64,000 nt of DNA, from contig OX344765.1 in the NCBI GenBank assembly GCA_947034895.1, forward strand, positions 20,899,001-20,963,000, read 5' to 3'. Under the pieces are notes generated by a model that saw only the letters and a program-made list of their open reading frames with translations, did not search any database and was not told the origin of the DNA. The position numbers were made by a program, and so were the translations under genes. The DNA is from Rhytidiadelphus loreus. Its lineage: Eukaryota > Streptophyta > Bryopsida > Hypnales > Hylocomiaceae. Shown here piece by piece: positions 36,555-47,730 of the stretch (its first letter is position 1; each line of letters begins with the position of its first letter).

Positions 36555-37225
36555 TTAATCCCTACATGCATAAAATGCATCTCTTGGCAACATTGTAATT
36601 TTAGGCAGTTCGCTACAAACGGAATTTTTTTTTAAATTTTCACACAACATGTCCCTGAGGAGTAGCTTGAAGGTGAACAAATTTCATAGCTTTTGACTAC
36701 ATGGTTAAAAAGTTATTGCATGACAATCATATAATTTTCAGTGTTTTGTCGACAGCGTAGACAACCCAAAAAATTCTTTAAAAATCACATTTTTAAGAAG
36801 AAAAAAATTGAAATTGGTTTTCTAAGAGTTATACATATGTCAAAAGATTTGAATCATTTCATTTTGATTAATGAGGTGAAAGTTTTGAGGAGTTTTAGTT
36901 TGTGGAAAATTGTTGATTCTCCACTCTAAAATAAACTTTGAAGTCCTTTATTTAAGTCAATTTTCAATATTTTTGGAAAAGAAAAGAAAACGTGTAGATT
37001 ATTTATTACATCACAACCATTGGAATTGACATTTTTCAATTCCATAACTAAATTCTTAACAATTTAGTATTTTGAATCATTCTCTACCTCTTTCTACTTA
37101 CTATTTTTTTCCTAGATGTTGTACAATACAATTCCAAATGATCTGAAATTTTGCAAGCATGTAGCCAACTTGCCTTGAAGAATGAATCCAAAGAAGCATC
37201 ACCATTTTGAACATTTCAAAAGAAC
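36555..37225 (+). mobile_element. TTAA-type element, 3'-truncated
   Basis: Starts TTAATCCCTACATG and follows the 52549 copy through CACACAACATGTCCC, TTTTGACTACATGGTTAAAAAG, TCCACTCTAAAATAAAC and CCAACTTGCCTTGAAGAATG. Homology is lost near 37225. Confidence 0.65.
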
Positions 37226-37659
37226 TTAGATTTTAATTTTGGGTATACCTACTTCCAACGTTTTGAAATTTTATTATTCATATATGTGGTTTTCAAAACA
37301 CACATTTTAGAAGAATTTAGGATTTCCCTTCAATTACCAACAAGATCCAACAAAAAGAAGTTATTGATCAATAAATAGGAACCTTCCTTCAATCCTTATT
37401 CAAACGATGTTGGGTTGGTTATTACCTTAACTTTCAACTATAGATTTTTTTTCATTACACCTAAAATGAAGGCCCTATGCAATACATCATACAATTATTA
37501 TCCGTTGGCTGCATGACAAAGTACATTTCTTGTTTCCACATACACACACTCAGTACAAAGCATTCAATTCAATACTTTGATCCTCAGCACGCGTGTTTTT
37601 ATTTTTATATAGTTATAATTGTAAATGTTAGTTAAAATCCTTGAGTTCCACTTTCTTCA
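37226..37659. other. AT-rich non-coding stretch
   Basis: Nothing recognised. Confidence 0.4.
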
Positions 37660-38110
37660 AAGAGTTTGCCCAATGGGTACAATGCAGTACAGTCATGAGA
37701 GGTGTGCTAGTCCTTCTCCTCCCATTGTTTACTTTACCATACCAATGAGGTGGGGTTCCTTTTGCATCCTTGAAAAGGGCTCCCCCAACAGTGAACCAAA
37801 TTGTCTTTTATATGACTCCTCCGCCCACCCCAATCCTTGAATTAGCTCATTAATGGACGCTCCCACCCCATCCCCTCCCTCAGGCATCTAGCCAAGCAGA
37901 ATACTATGTTACCCTCCCCTCCCAGCATGTGGAGGACCATTGCCCAGTTATACAATGTTATGGTTACACCATGGTATGCTACTTTTCCAAGGCCGCAGCA
38001 TTTTGTCAGATTTTTTGATACCCTGCTTGTACATTCAGTACGTGTGAGTGGGGTTCTAAAGACTGCGGTAGGCGACTTATCATAGGCTGCTGCTTCCTGC
38101 TGCTGGCTGT
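37660..38110 (+). repeat. GC-richer dispersed repeat, copy in plus orientation
   Basis: Matches the reverse complement of 49780-50060: CCAATGAGG, GGTTCCTTTTGCATCCTTG, AACAGTGAACCAAATTGTCTT, CACCCCAATCCTTGAATTA and CCATTGCCCAGTTATACAATG. The two copies lie 12 kb apart, inverted. No open reading frame is shared, so this is more likely a transposon part than a gene. Confidence 0.6.
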
Positions 38111-39252
38111 TGCTGTGCCCAAGGCACAGTTCTTCATGCCAGGGTGACTGGAATTTTTTTTCATACTTTAGGGCAAGTACAGGAGGTCTTTTTTCATACT
38201 TTGAGGGGGAAGGGGAAGTTCTTGAGATGCCATCGTGGGGCTCTCTTGACATGTTCTCCAGTTGAAACTCAGGACAAGAAGCCCTGAATCCTGGATGCTC
38301 ATGCAATCAAGATTGGGGGTAGACCCCGCCTACATTAAAGGAGGCAGGGGGCTGTGTCCGTCCGTTCCCCGGTCGTCGTACCATATTCTAATATTCCATC
38401 ATTTGCTCATTTGCGGCTTGCCACATTTTGTAAGGCAACCTACGTTTTGTGGGTTTTGTGGGTTCAAGTCAAAGGAGTAGGCTGCCTTCAACTTCACTTC
38501 ACTTAAGTTTGCAGCCACTCACTTTGTCCTTGTTAGTGGTGCAAAAGGAACTTGCACACTATGTTAGGGAGGAATGTTTTTACCAGCGAATGTTTGGAGA
38601 AGACTCAGTCTTCAACAATGAATAACCAAGTACACTCATAATGATGAAATTTACGAGTGTTCATCACAGGAATTGGTTTTTTAAAATGCTATAAGGTTTT
38701 ACTCTTGATGAATATTTTTTTAACCCCTTAACACTTCGATCCTTTTTTCTAATTTTGGTACATTTTTTGCTTAAGGTAGTAGTACCCATAACCGTCAATT
38801 TAAGGGGTTTGGGACATGATGTCTATCAATAGACATCCAAGAAAGTATTGAACCCTACTAGCAAGAGAAAAAGAATTCCAATGCACTTTCAAATGTATTT
38901 TTTGAACACTGTGAGTATAAGTTATGAATTTTTAAAGAGTTCACTACAAATACACACCTAATACCAAAACTAAGATTTGATATTGAGATGTAGTCATGTC
39001 TATTTACTTCCCAAGATTTTTCAAGATTTTAGAGGTGGTGGTTATGGGTACAATGATGCTTATGGGTGTTGCTACCTTATATCTTTCTATAGAAATATCA
39101 TTTACCGCAATTTCGTAAAATTGATCATTAAGGAAGGTTGTCTTTTAAAGATTCAAGTGTTACATTGGATGAATGGAAAGTTAGTTGGACAAAACAACGC
39201 CTTGAAGTCCTTTGTTCATCATCCAAAATATGGATGTTGGAGCGCTTGAGGG
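38111..39252. other. Non-coding stretch
   Basis: Moderate GC up to about 38530, then AT-rich. No gene or repeat boundary recognised; the frames here match nothing known. Confidence 0.35.
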
Positions 39253-40168
39253 TTAACCACTTTAGTTTTATTTACTATGTTTTTACCAAAAACCTTGTCA
39301 AAAACGCTCCAAAATTGCCATTTCTAGTACAAGTATCAATTCTTAGAAGAAAAAAAACATTTCCAAACACGTGTAATTGTAGGATCATGTAGTACGTTGG
39401 TTTGAGAAGATGTGAAAAAAATCTCAAAAATTTCCAATGTGTAGATTGCAAGATGTTAGCATTTGAATTGATGAAAATCCTTTGTTTGCCCCTGCAAAAA
39501 AACGGGCAACTACACTTTACAAGGTTATATCATTATGAAAAAATGCCCCAAATGGTAGTGCTTCTTTGGATTCATTCTTCAAGGCAAGTTGGAAAAAATA
39601 ATAAGTAGAAAGAAGTAGAGAATGATTCAAAATACTAAATTGTTAATAATTTATTTATGGAATTGAAAAATGCCAATTCCAATGGTAGTTATATTCTAAT
39701 AAACAATCTACACTTAATTTTTTTTATTTTCTTCCAAAAATATTGAAAATTGAGTTAAATAAAGGACTTCAAAGTTTGTCTTAGAGTAGAGACTCTATAA
39801 CTACCTACTAACTTTCCACAACTAAAACTCTTCATCACTTTCATCTCATTGATAAAAATGGAATGATTCTAAGCTTTCCACACATATATTAATTTAGAAA
39901 ATCAATTTCAAATTTCTATTTCTTAAAAGGGAAATTTGTAAGAATTTTTTTTGCTATCTGAACTACCCGCTAAGCAATGAAAACTACATATCATACAATA
40001 ACCTTTTGACTATGTAGTCAAAGTTATGAAAATTGTTGGGCCTTAAAAGCTACTCTTGGGACACATGTTGTGTGAAAATTTCAAAGAAAAAAAATTAAAA
40101 ATTCCATTTGTAGTGAGCTGCCCAAAATTGCTATGCCAAAAAACGCAATTTAGGGTTGTATGGGTTAA
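39253..40168 (-). mobile_element. Full-length TTAA-flanked non-autonomous element (~0.9 kb)
   Basis: TTAA at 39253-39256 and 40165-40168. The body is an inverted relative of 52549-53525 over its whole length: the left edge TTAACCACTTTAG...TACCAAAAACC pairs with the end of that copy and the right edge GCAATTTAGGG...GGGTTAA with its start. No coding capacity. Short frames (39138-39608) are incidental. Confidence 0.75.
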
Positions 40169-40376
40169 CTACATGTAATAGCATTTCGTAATACACTACA
40201 ACTATAATACGACAAAATCAATGTAGCAATGATTTTTGAATTGGGGGAGGGAGGGCCCTACTAGTAATGATGATAAGGGCAAAATGGTTGGGTTTACACT
40301 TAATTTAATCTTTTAGGCCAGTCATCAATTCTACAGGGACGTTTTTAATTTTGGTCCCATTAAAAAGACTTTGATC

Positions 40377-40834
40377 ACTACACTAAAGATGATATTTAGT
40401 GTCTTGTACACTAAATACGAAGGCATACACTAAAAGCCAATTATCCTATGAAAGTAAGTAACATTAAATGTCAATTCAAACACTAAATGTGAACCAGAGT
40501 TGTCATATCAGACGGGATATCACTGTTCACCGACAGAATCGGACCGATTAGGGCTAGCCGGCTGCAAACTTCAGAGCCTTGTAACTTTTGCAAAAATTCT
40601 TCAAATAAGGAAAATGAGATGTTTTTCGGCATCTACAATTTTTTGTAGATGCCGAAAAACATCTCATTTTCCTTATTTGAAGAATTTTTGCAAAAGTTAC
40701 AAGGCTCTGAAGTTTGCAGCCGGCACATTCAAGTCTAACACTAATTGTGGACAAGTTCAGATTTAGTGTTGTAGCTAGTAGGGGGGTAAAAACACTAAAT
40801 GTCACTCAACACTAAATATCATCTTTAGTGTAGT
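40377..40834. mobile_element. MITE with 25-bp terminal repeats and an internal 82-bp perfect hairpin
   Basis: Ends are exact inverted repeats, ACTACACTAAAGATGATATT then TAGTG (40377-40401 and 40810-40834). Both subterminal zones hold further ACACTAAAT/ACTAAATG words. In the middle, 40557-40638 and 40643-40724 are perfect inverted copies with a 4-base centre. The terminus resembles CACTA ends, but a clean target duplication is not visible, so the superfamily is open. Short peptides read from both strands here are near-identical only because of the palindrome. Confidence 0.85.
40557..40724. repeat. Perfect palindrome, 82-bp arms
   Basis: The left arm begins GCCGGCTGCAAACTTCAGAG and ends GGCATCTACAA; the right arm is its exact reverse complement. 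The transcript of either strand would fold into a long perfect stem, a natural small-RNA precursor. It is AT-rich except at the GCCGGC tips. Confidence 0.95.
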
Positions 40835-41568
40835 CTTGCAAAATATGCTTGCATAATTACAAGCAATCATTCATATTGGGGTTGTTTTGAAAAAGGAGGG
40901 CCAGTGTGTTTAGTTGGACTAATGGTTATATTTTTAGAGTACAGACCATGCAATTTTGTAGCAGTCTAATATAATTTTGTGTCGTTAAATTTTAGATTTT
41001 TATTGTCATTTTTGCAAAATACACTGGCCATTTAAGTAAATATCCCTAATATTGACCTTGGTTGTAGAATTGAACGATTTGAATTCATCTCTAAAATGTT
41101 CACCGTTTGAATATAATTTTAAGTTGATTTTGGATACACCTATAATAGCATTAATAGCACTATTTGAAATGTTAGCTATGTAAACCAAAGAAATGTGCCC
41201 TAAAAAGATCCACATCTAGTCGAGTTTGTTATGTAGGTCATTTTGTAGGTCTTTTATCTATTCTATGTGTCTTATAGTTCTAATAGTATCAACACTTCAA
41301 AATTTTATAGCTTATACATGATAATATAATATCAAAAGACATGCTTAGAGAATTTTGAAATCCTCTTCCAATTGCCAATGATTCAACAAAAACTAAATTA
41401 GTTTTTAACCCTTAAAGGTCCTTGCAAGCTTGAAGGGCATTCTAGAAGTCAAACTTCAATTTTTGCCTAATTTTTTATTTAAATTTATTTAAAGTTTAAC
41501 TAACAAAATAGAGATCCAATAATCTATTTCTTATTCTATTTTACATTTTGGGGAAGTTATTAAAATTG
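40835..41568. other. AT-rich non-coding stretch
   Basis: Contains a TTAACCCTTAAAGGTCC start of a TTAA-type element at about 41405, resembling 46868, that fades within 100 bp. Nothing else recognised. Confidence 0.4.
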
Positions 41569-41640
41569 TAGTTTTTGTGAGCCTAAAAATTTGAGCTTAA
41601 GAGTTGTGAGCATATGCTTTGTGAGCCTAGAGCGTCGACC
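41569..41640 (+). repeat. Orphan terminal repeat of a nested-element relative
   Basis: GTAGTTTTTGTGAGCCTAAA, then GAGCTTAAGAGTTGTGAGCA and TTTGTGAGCC, parallels the terminal repeat of the 15.2-kb element (GCTAGTTTGTGAGC..., GTTGTGAGCGTAT, TTTGTGAGCC). A related element once ended here. I could not find its partner end. Confidence 0.6.
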
Positions 41641-42590
41641 AAAAGAAACTTGAAATTTTGAGGCCAACCACGAGGCCAACAAAGAGAGAAAAGGAGTCCT
41701 TATTTCAAAATTTTACTATTAATAGTAAAATTTCAGCCCTATGACGTGGGACCATGCCAATACATACATTGCACTTGACTTGGCACCTTGGTGGGTGACA
41801 ATTTTACGCCACCTTGAACCCCGTTTTTTTTCTTGTGAAAATATTTGTTTAAAATCAAGCTTTTGAAGGAATTCCAAAAGAAAACAATTATTTTTGGACA
41901 ATTGATCATGGGCTTATGCAATAGGCACCATCTTGTAGTGCATACAAATTTTAAGAGTGTCTCCCCTTCCCTCAGGGGCTTTTTAGTATCCAAAGGGTTT
42001 TTGGGGGGTGATGGAGTCACGCCATACATTCAAGCACCCAATTTTTTTTAAAAGAAAGTGTTTTCAAAATCCCAAACTCGGCACCTACAATGTACCAAAA
42101 AGAGGCAATCGCAACCTATTTGTGATTCTGTTGTCCCCCCCCCCCCGCCTCTTCAAAAAATAGGAGTCGTTGGATGGGGGGAAAAAATATTTCCACCCCC
42201 CCCTCAAAGAAAAATTTGTAGCCGTTGGATCTGAATACAAATGCTGAATATTGAATATGAATACAAATATGGGATACATACTAGTACATATATGGTTTGG
42301 TATATGGTCTGGTATATGGTCTGGTATATGGCCAATATATCCCATATTGTTTGGCATTCTTACACCCCCTTGAAAATTACAAGACGGGAGGGAAGAGGGA
42401 GAAAGGGGTGAATGGAATTCTTTTTAAATAATATTTTTAAAGTTTTTATTCACCACCACCCTCCCAAAAAATTTTGAAATTTTAGAGAAGGGGGAGAGTG
42501 GTGGTGAATAAAAACTTCAAAAATAAATCTTTTTTTGGGTCCATTGTGACAGTTTGTCACACAATGGCCTCAAAAGAGGCAATAATTGCC
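41641..42590 (+). repeat. Dispersed repeat, copy A
   Basis: From about 42200 it matches 61950-62400: GATACAAAT-rich stretch, GGTATATGG.., CCCATATTGTTTG.CATT, a G/A-rich tract, and ATTGTGACAGTTTGT.AC with the duplicated TCAATGAGCTC-like flank. 42300-42340 is a 14-bp tandem (TATGGTCTGGTATA). A run of 12 C lies at about 42135. No gene seen. Confidence 0.55.
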
Positions 42591-43040
42591 TTAACCCCAG
42601 AATGACCTTGAGGACAGAATGTGTCCTTGACCAATTTTTGAAGTTAAATAAAACCTTACTAAATTAAATTTTTTAGTATTTTATATTTTTGAAAAAATCT
42701 TTTTGAAGTCTAGTTTTAGCTTCAAAAATCTGATTTTGAAAATGATTAATTATGATTTTTCTATTAAAGATTTTGTGCATGGGTCCCATTGCAATCTTGA
42801 CTTTTTGTAGTGTTGAGGGCTCTTAGGAATGAACCTCGAATACACTAGATCTTTAAGAAAAAATCACATTAAAAATTCATTTAAAGAAATTGTAGAGTAG
42901 ATTTTGAGAAGTCATAAATTGATTGGGGTTATGCATGTTAGGCCCTTTAACCTTATATCTTTTTGGTGCCCAACTTTTTAGATTTGACATGTCAAAAGAG
43001 GATTGAAAGACTTCAAATCACTTTCATAGTTTTAACACCC
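42591..43040 (+). mobile_element. TTAA-type element, subfamily R, partial
   Basis: Starts TTAACCCCAGAATGACC. Blocks GAAGTTAAATAAAACCTTAC, GTCTAGTTTTAGCTTC, GATTTTTCTATTAAAG and AAATTGTAGAGTAGATTTTG are found inverted at 51050-52308. The right end is unclear. Confidence 0.55.
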
Positions 43041-43189
43041 TCATGATCAAACACTATAATCATTCAATCCATAAGAGATATTGTTGTGTTTTCTTTTCGA
43101 ATGTGATCTCTAACATGTCTAGATTGATTTTATACGGTTACAGTTCAAAAAAACATGATATAACTTATCAAAATTTTGACTTTTTGTTC

Positions 43190-44830
43190 AATTTAGAACA
43201 AATTCCTAGAAGCTTAGGAAATTCCAGGGTCATTTTGGGGTTAAACAAAGGTATTCTTGAGGTGGCAAAGTTACAAAAACAAACAAACAATTAAAAAGAA
43301 AAAAAGGAGGGGGGATTAATTTTGAAAGTCCCAAATCCCAAACTCAAACTCTGCAATTGAAGAGGGCTCTCGATACTGAAAGGAGGTTTCTAGGGTAAAA
43401 ACAATGTCTTTGTTACATTTTTTTTCAAAGTCCCAAAACCCAAAACCTATAAGGGTTTTGTTGGTATTGAAAGGGATTTTGTAAGGTTACAAAGTTGTGG
43501 GAAAAAAAATAGAATAAATTGATTTTAATTTTTTTTTAATTTTAGAGTCCCAAACGGCCAAACCTTCAATTGTGCAAAGGAACTCTTGGTACTGAGAAGT
43601 GTTTTGGTAACAAAGCCACAATTTGTTTTAAATTTTAAGAGTCCCAAACCCCTAAACCTACAAGGGGTCTCTTGGGATTGAGAGGGTTTTCTAGGGGTGA
43701 CAAAGTTGCAAAATGAAATTCAAAAATTCAAAAATCTTAAGAAAAAATTTTAATTTCTTTTTTGAAAGTCCCAAATTCCAAATCCCATAAGGGGGCTCTT
43801 GATACCGAGAAGGCTATTAGGAGTGCCAAAGTTGCAAAAAAATTATTTAATTAATTAATTAATTTTTTGAGAGTCTCAAACCCTAGAGCCCCTAAGGGTT
43901 CTTTAGGTGCCAAGAGGAGCTTATGGAGGCCATGAAGTTGCAAAAAAAAATTGAAAAGAAAATTGTTTAAATTTTTTTTGAGTCCCAAAGCCCGGACCTC
44001 TAAAGGACCTTTTGGTGCCAAGAGAGGTGACAAAGTTGTAGAAAAAAAATTGGAAAATTTTAAAAAAAAAAATTGAGAGTCAAAAATCCCAGACGCCCCA
44101 AGGGACCTCTGGGTATCAAGAGATTTTTCTAGAAGTGATGGAGTCATGAAAAAATAATAATAATTAACCCTAGAACGCCTGGATCCATCTCCAGAATTGA
44201 CTACTTAGGGAAAATCCTTATAAAGTCCTATTTGGAAGGATATTTTGGACTTGACATACAAATAAAAGTTGTAGATTTAGATTTTTAGATTCCATCTGTA
44301 CGGTTAGATTTACCAATGCTATCACCAATATTTTTTTATAAATTTTGAAAAGAAAAATTCAAAATATCTTCTAAATTCAATTACAAGCACAATATTATCA
44401 TGTTTTGAGTAAAACTTGTTGGATTGGATTTGAAATGAGGTTCTCTTCATATGGTGATTTTTTGAAATTTTTGTGTTCTTTTAATCTATGACCTCATTTT
44501 TGCAAACCCAATTTTGAACTAAAATCAATGCAATTTTTGACTTGATAAACTTCCACATCTGTAATTTTAGAAAAATATGAACTCTAATAACACCAAATCC
44601 AACCATTAGATAGGAGAACAACTTGATAAAGAATCACCACAAATTAGATGACTTTCATCCAAGCAGTAATGGAAAAGAAAACTGATTTCAAATCTGTACA
44701 TTGTCCAGAAAATGGACGTCAGGGCGCTTAGGGGTTAAAGTAATAGAAAAAAAATTAAAAGATTTTTGAGAGTTCTAACCCTATACCTTTTTGAGGGCCC
44801 TCTTGGGGTAACAAAGTTAAATGTACGTGA
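43190..44830 (+). repeat. Diverged tandem repeat, ~110-bp units, about nine copies
   Basis: Units share GAGAGTCCCAAACCC..AAACC, then AAGGGNCTCTTGGTATTGAGAGG, then TTCTAGGGGTGACAAAGTTGCAAAAAAA. Starts near 43310, 43420, 43540, 43635, 43755, 43865, 43975 and 44075. The last copy (44755-44820) is separated from the rest by the TTAA insertion at 44164-44738. Confidence 0.7.
44164..44738. mobile_element. TTAA-flanked element (567 bp) inserted into the tandem array
   Basis: TTAA at both edges (44164-44167 and 44735-44738). Left end CCCTAGAACGCCTGGATCCA; right end reverse complement CCCCTAAGCGCCCTGACG, then TCCA. Insertion of an element into a tandem repeat whose units continue on both sides confirms it as a discrete mobile unit. 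TTAA duplication with CCCTAGAA-like ends is the piggyBac pattern. No coding capacity. Confidence 0.75.
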
Positions 44831-45416
44831 ACTTATTCTAGGCTATCTTTGTTGTAATTTTGAAGGACTAAAATTCTTAGCCACTCTAAAATTAGTATCA
44901 ATGTTTTAGTGCTTAGGTTCATTTATAAAATCAATTGCTATTTGAATGTACATAAATGTCAAATATGCAATATCCTACTTGAAAGAATAAATAAGAATAT
45001 AATGTGTAGCAAAAAATTGATACAAATAAATGGTTTTTGGCATTCTTCACATTCACAATAGTTTACATACAAATTGACTTCACAACAAAACCAAGGAATA
45101 CATTGCAAAAGACATAGCTACTTTAGGGTTAAGAATACAATCAACATTATAATTGTTGAATCCCCCCCAAAAGTAAACTAAACATGACTCTTCATAAACT
45201 TTCAAAACATACACACATTCTACAATGATCTAAACCTACAAGCCCATCTCACAAAAACCTGCGCTAGATAACCATGCCCCAAGTGAGTTTAGGATAAATC
45301 TACCTAATCCAAACAATGACCTCATATTGTTCAAGGTACAATTGCAAGGTTCCTTCTAACAATCAAAAGTTGTAAATGGAGACAACCTACACTTCCTATG
45401 ATACATAACACATTGT
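44831..45416. other. AT-rich non-coding stretch
   Basis: Nothing recognised. Confidence 0.4.
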
Positions 45417-45958
45417 TTAACCTCTAAAAGTCCAAGAGGTTTGGACAAAATACAAATGTCTTATAAAATATAAGTTCTATAACTTTTTTGAAGTTTGCAC
45501 CAAAGAAGATAATGTGAAGCATGAAAAGTAAAAAGTATCACTACGGTCAAAATCATAAAAATATTTTTAGATTCTCTTCAAATTAAATTTGAAAAAATAA
45601 CTTAAAAAATTCACCAAAAATACAATTTCTATCTTTAGCATTTGAATTTTTTTTATTGATCAAAATTCTGTTTTTTATTGATTTGTGAAAAAATGCATAA
45701 GATCTAGTAATGAGAACATCAACACTTTCCCAAAATAGTAAGCTTTTCAACACTAGACCAATTCTAAATTCTTTGTGCTATTTCTCTTATAATTATTTTT
45801 TCACCGTAGCGATCTTAGTTTTGAATAAAAATATTGAAAGACGATCCAATGTTTTTTTACTTGAAAAAGAAAATTTTAAAAAAAGTTTTTTTTGCCCAAA
45901 AATGCTGCCTAAAATCGGGCAACAACCAAAAATGGTCACTTGAGCGCTTAGGGGTTAA
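45417..45958. mobile_element. TTAA-flanked element (534 bp)
   Basis: TTAA at 45417-45420 and 45955-45958. Left end CCTCTAAAAGTCCAAGAGG; right end reverse complement CCCCTAAGCGCTCAAGTGAC, nearly the same as the right end of the 44164 element. The right TTAA is shared with the next element. Confidence 0.65.
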
Positions 45959-46150
45959 CGCCTTCAATTCCTTGGCTATATTTTCACCCAAAACGCTCTA
46001 AAATTGCCATTTCTAGTACAAGTATCAACTTTTTTTTTTTAAAGCCATTTTTGGACACAAGTAACCATAGGATCTTGTAGTATGCTAGTTTGAAAAGATG
46101 TGGAAAAAATTTCAGAAATTTTGAACATGTAGCGTTTGCACCTTGTTAGG
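45955..46150 (-). mobile_element. TTAA-type element fragment
   Basis: TTAACGCC..., then CTTGGCTATATTTTCACC, AACGCTCTAAAATTGCC and AGTATGCTAGTTTGAAAAGATGTGG, match the inverted right end of 52549-53525. Truncated near 46150. Confidence 0.6.
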
Positions 46151-46867
46151 ATCAACTAGCATTTGAGGTGTTGAGGGAAGGTACTCTCTTGACTTGGCAT
46201 TCTTGTCAAGTCAATTTTTGTGCATGTTTTGAGAGGAAGCTCTTATTCTAAGGATTTTATGTGTCTTTTGTTCCATTTATAAAGCTTGAAGTTTCTCTCT
46301 TATACATTTGTACTCTTAGATTTTTCATGGTAGAGTGAGAGATTACTTAATGAAGTTGTGAGTAGGATTTAAACCTTCTTCCTTGAGAGCATGTTTATAA
46401 CACCTTCTTGTATGGCTAGTTTGAATGACAATTGAAACTACCAATTTGTCCCACAAAGAAAAGTTTACTTGACCCTTCTATAATATTATGGGCATTTTAT
46501 GGGCATTCTTTGTGATGAACAATTAGCATTCCAATTAATTTCATGCAATTTCAACCGATCATATAAATATCACTTTTCAAAAACAGAAATTCATTTCTTG
46601 GTGATTTTTTCATTTATTCTTCATAGAATTATATTGTAATTGATTAAAAAACTTTTGGTCACGATCCTAAAAAAATTAATTGAGATTCATTTTATAGGTA
46701 CTAATTTTATAATTTTGAGTGTAATTAATTTTCAAAGATTCAAAACAATTTAGAAATGCCTATTTCATTAAATTCTAGATAATGAGATTTATTAGTCAAA
46801 CGGTTGATCCTAATAGATTTTGAAATTTCTAAGTAGGAAGATTTGTGCTCATGTTTTTGCATGTATT
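46151..46867. other. AT-rich non-coding stretch
   Basis: Nothing recognised. Confidence 0.4.
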
Positions 46868-47730
46868 TTAACCCTTAAAGTCCCAAAGTTTCCTTGGAGG
46901 ACTGATGGGATTTTAGTGACTAACTTCAATTTTTGACATGATTTTCTAAGACTTCTTTGGACATAGAAAATCACATTGGCTTTCTAGAAATATAATTTTT
47001 ATTTCAATCAATGTTTGGAAAAAAAATTATGCCACCCTAAGTCCAAAAAACAATTTGATGGGTAGCGCAAAAAAAATCATTAAAAAATGAAAAAAATTAT
47101 TTTTAATATTTTGCAAAGATTATATTTTTATCTACATGTGAAGCTTTAACTCATTCCATTTGGATTAGTGTTGTAAAAGTTATGGAATTTTTTGTTTTAC
47201 AGGCAATCATTACATCATTCTAAAAAAATAACTAATAGAATTCATTTCTAAAATCAATTTTCACAATTAAAAAAAATTCCAAATATTTATTTTGCTTGCT
47301 AGAACAATTTGACCATTGGGATTAGTATATTTTAATTCTATCTTAGGATTATTAATGATTTAGTTTTTCCTTCTAGTTTGTACGTACTTTTACTTAATAA
47401 TTTTCTTAATAATGAAAATCAAGTGTGTGTTTTTTGGCATTTTTTTCTTGACCCTCGATTAAAAAAATGTAAAAAAGGTTTACTACCAAAAAATCTAGTC
47501 GAGTATAGTGCCAAAAAAATTGTTTTCTTTACTTTAAATGCAAATATCTTACAATTTATGTAGTCAAAGTTTCCAAAGTTCTTGTACACAATTTTATAAT
47601 AGCCAAGTGCAAAATCCTACAATTAGATATGAAAAAATTTAAACATTTTTGTTTTTTGCAATAGAAATGGCAATTTTTGGGTTCTTTTTTATGAAGTTAA
47701 TTAAATTTTAAAAACTTAGTGCCAATTTTT
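46868..47730 (+). mobile_element. TTAA-type element, subfamily Q
   Basis: Starts TTAACCCTTAAAGTCCC. Collinear with 56690-57560: ATAATTTTTATTTCAAT, AAAATTATGCCAC.CTA, CTATTTATCC-like and ATTAATGATTTAGTTTTTCC blocks. The right end is not clear, and the element lacks coding capacity. Confidence 0.5.

Noticed and set aside
40500..40805. Two 83-88-codon frames with the same peptide on opposite strands
   Set aside because: A consequence of the perfect palindrome, not a duplicated gene.
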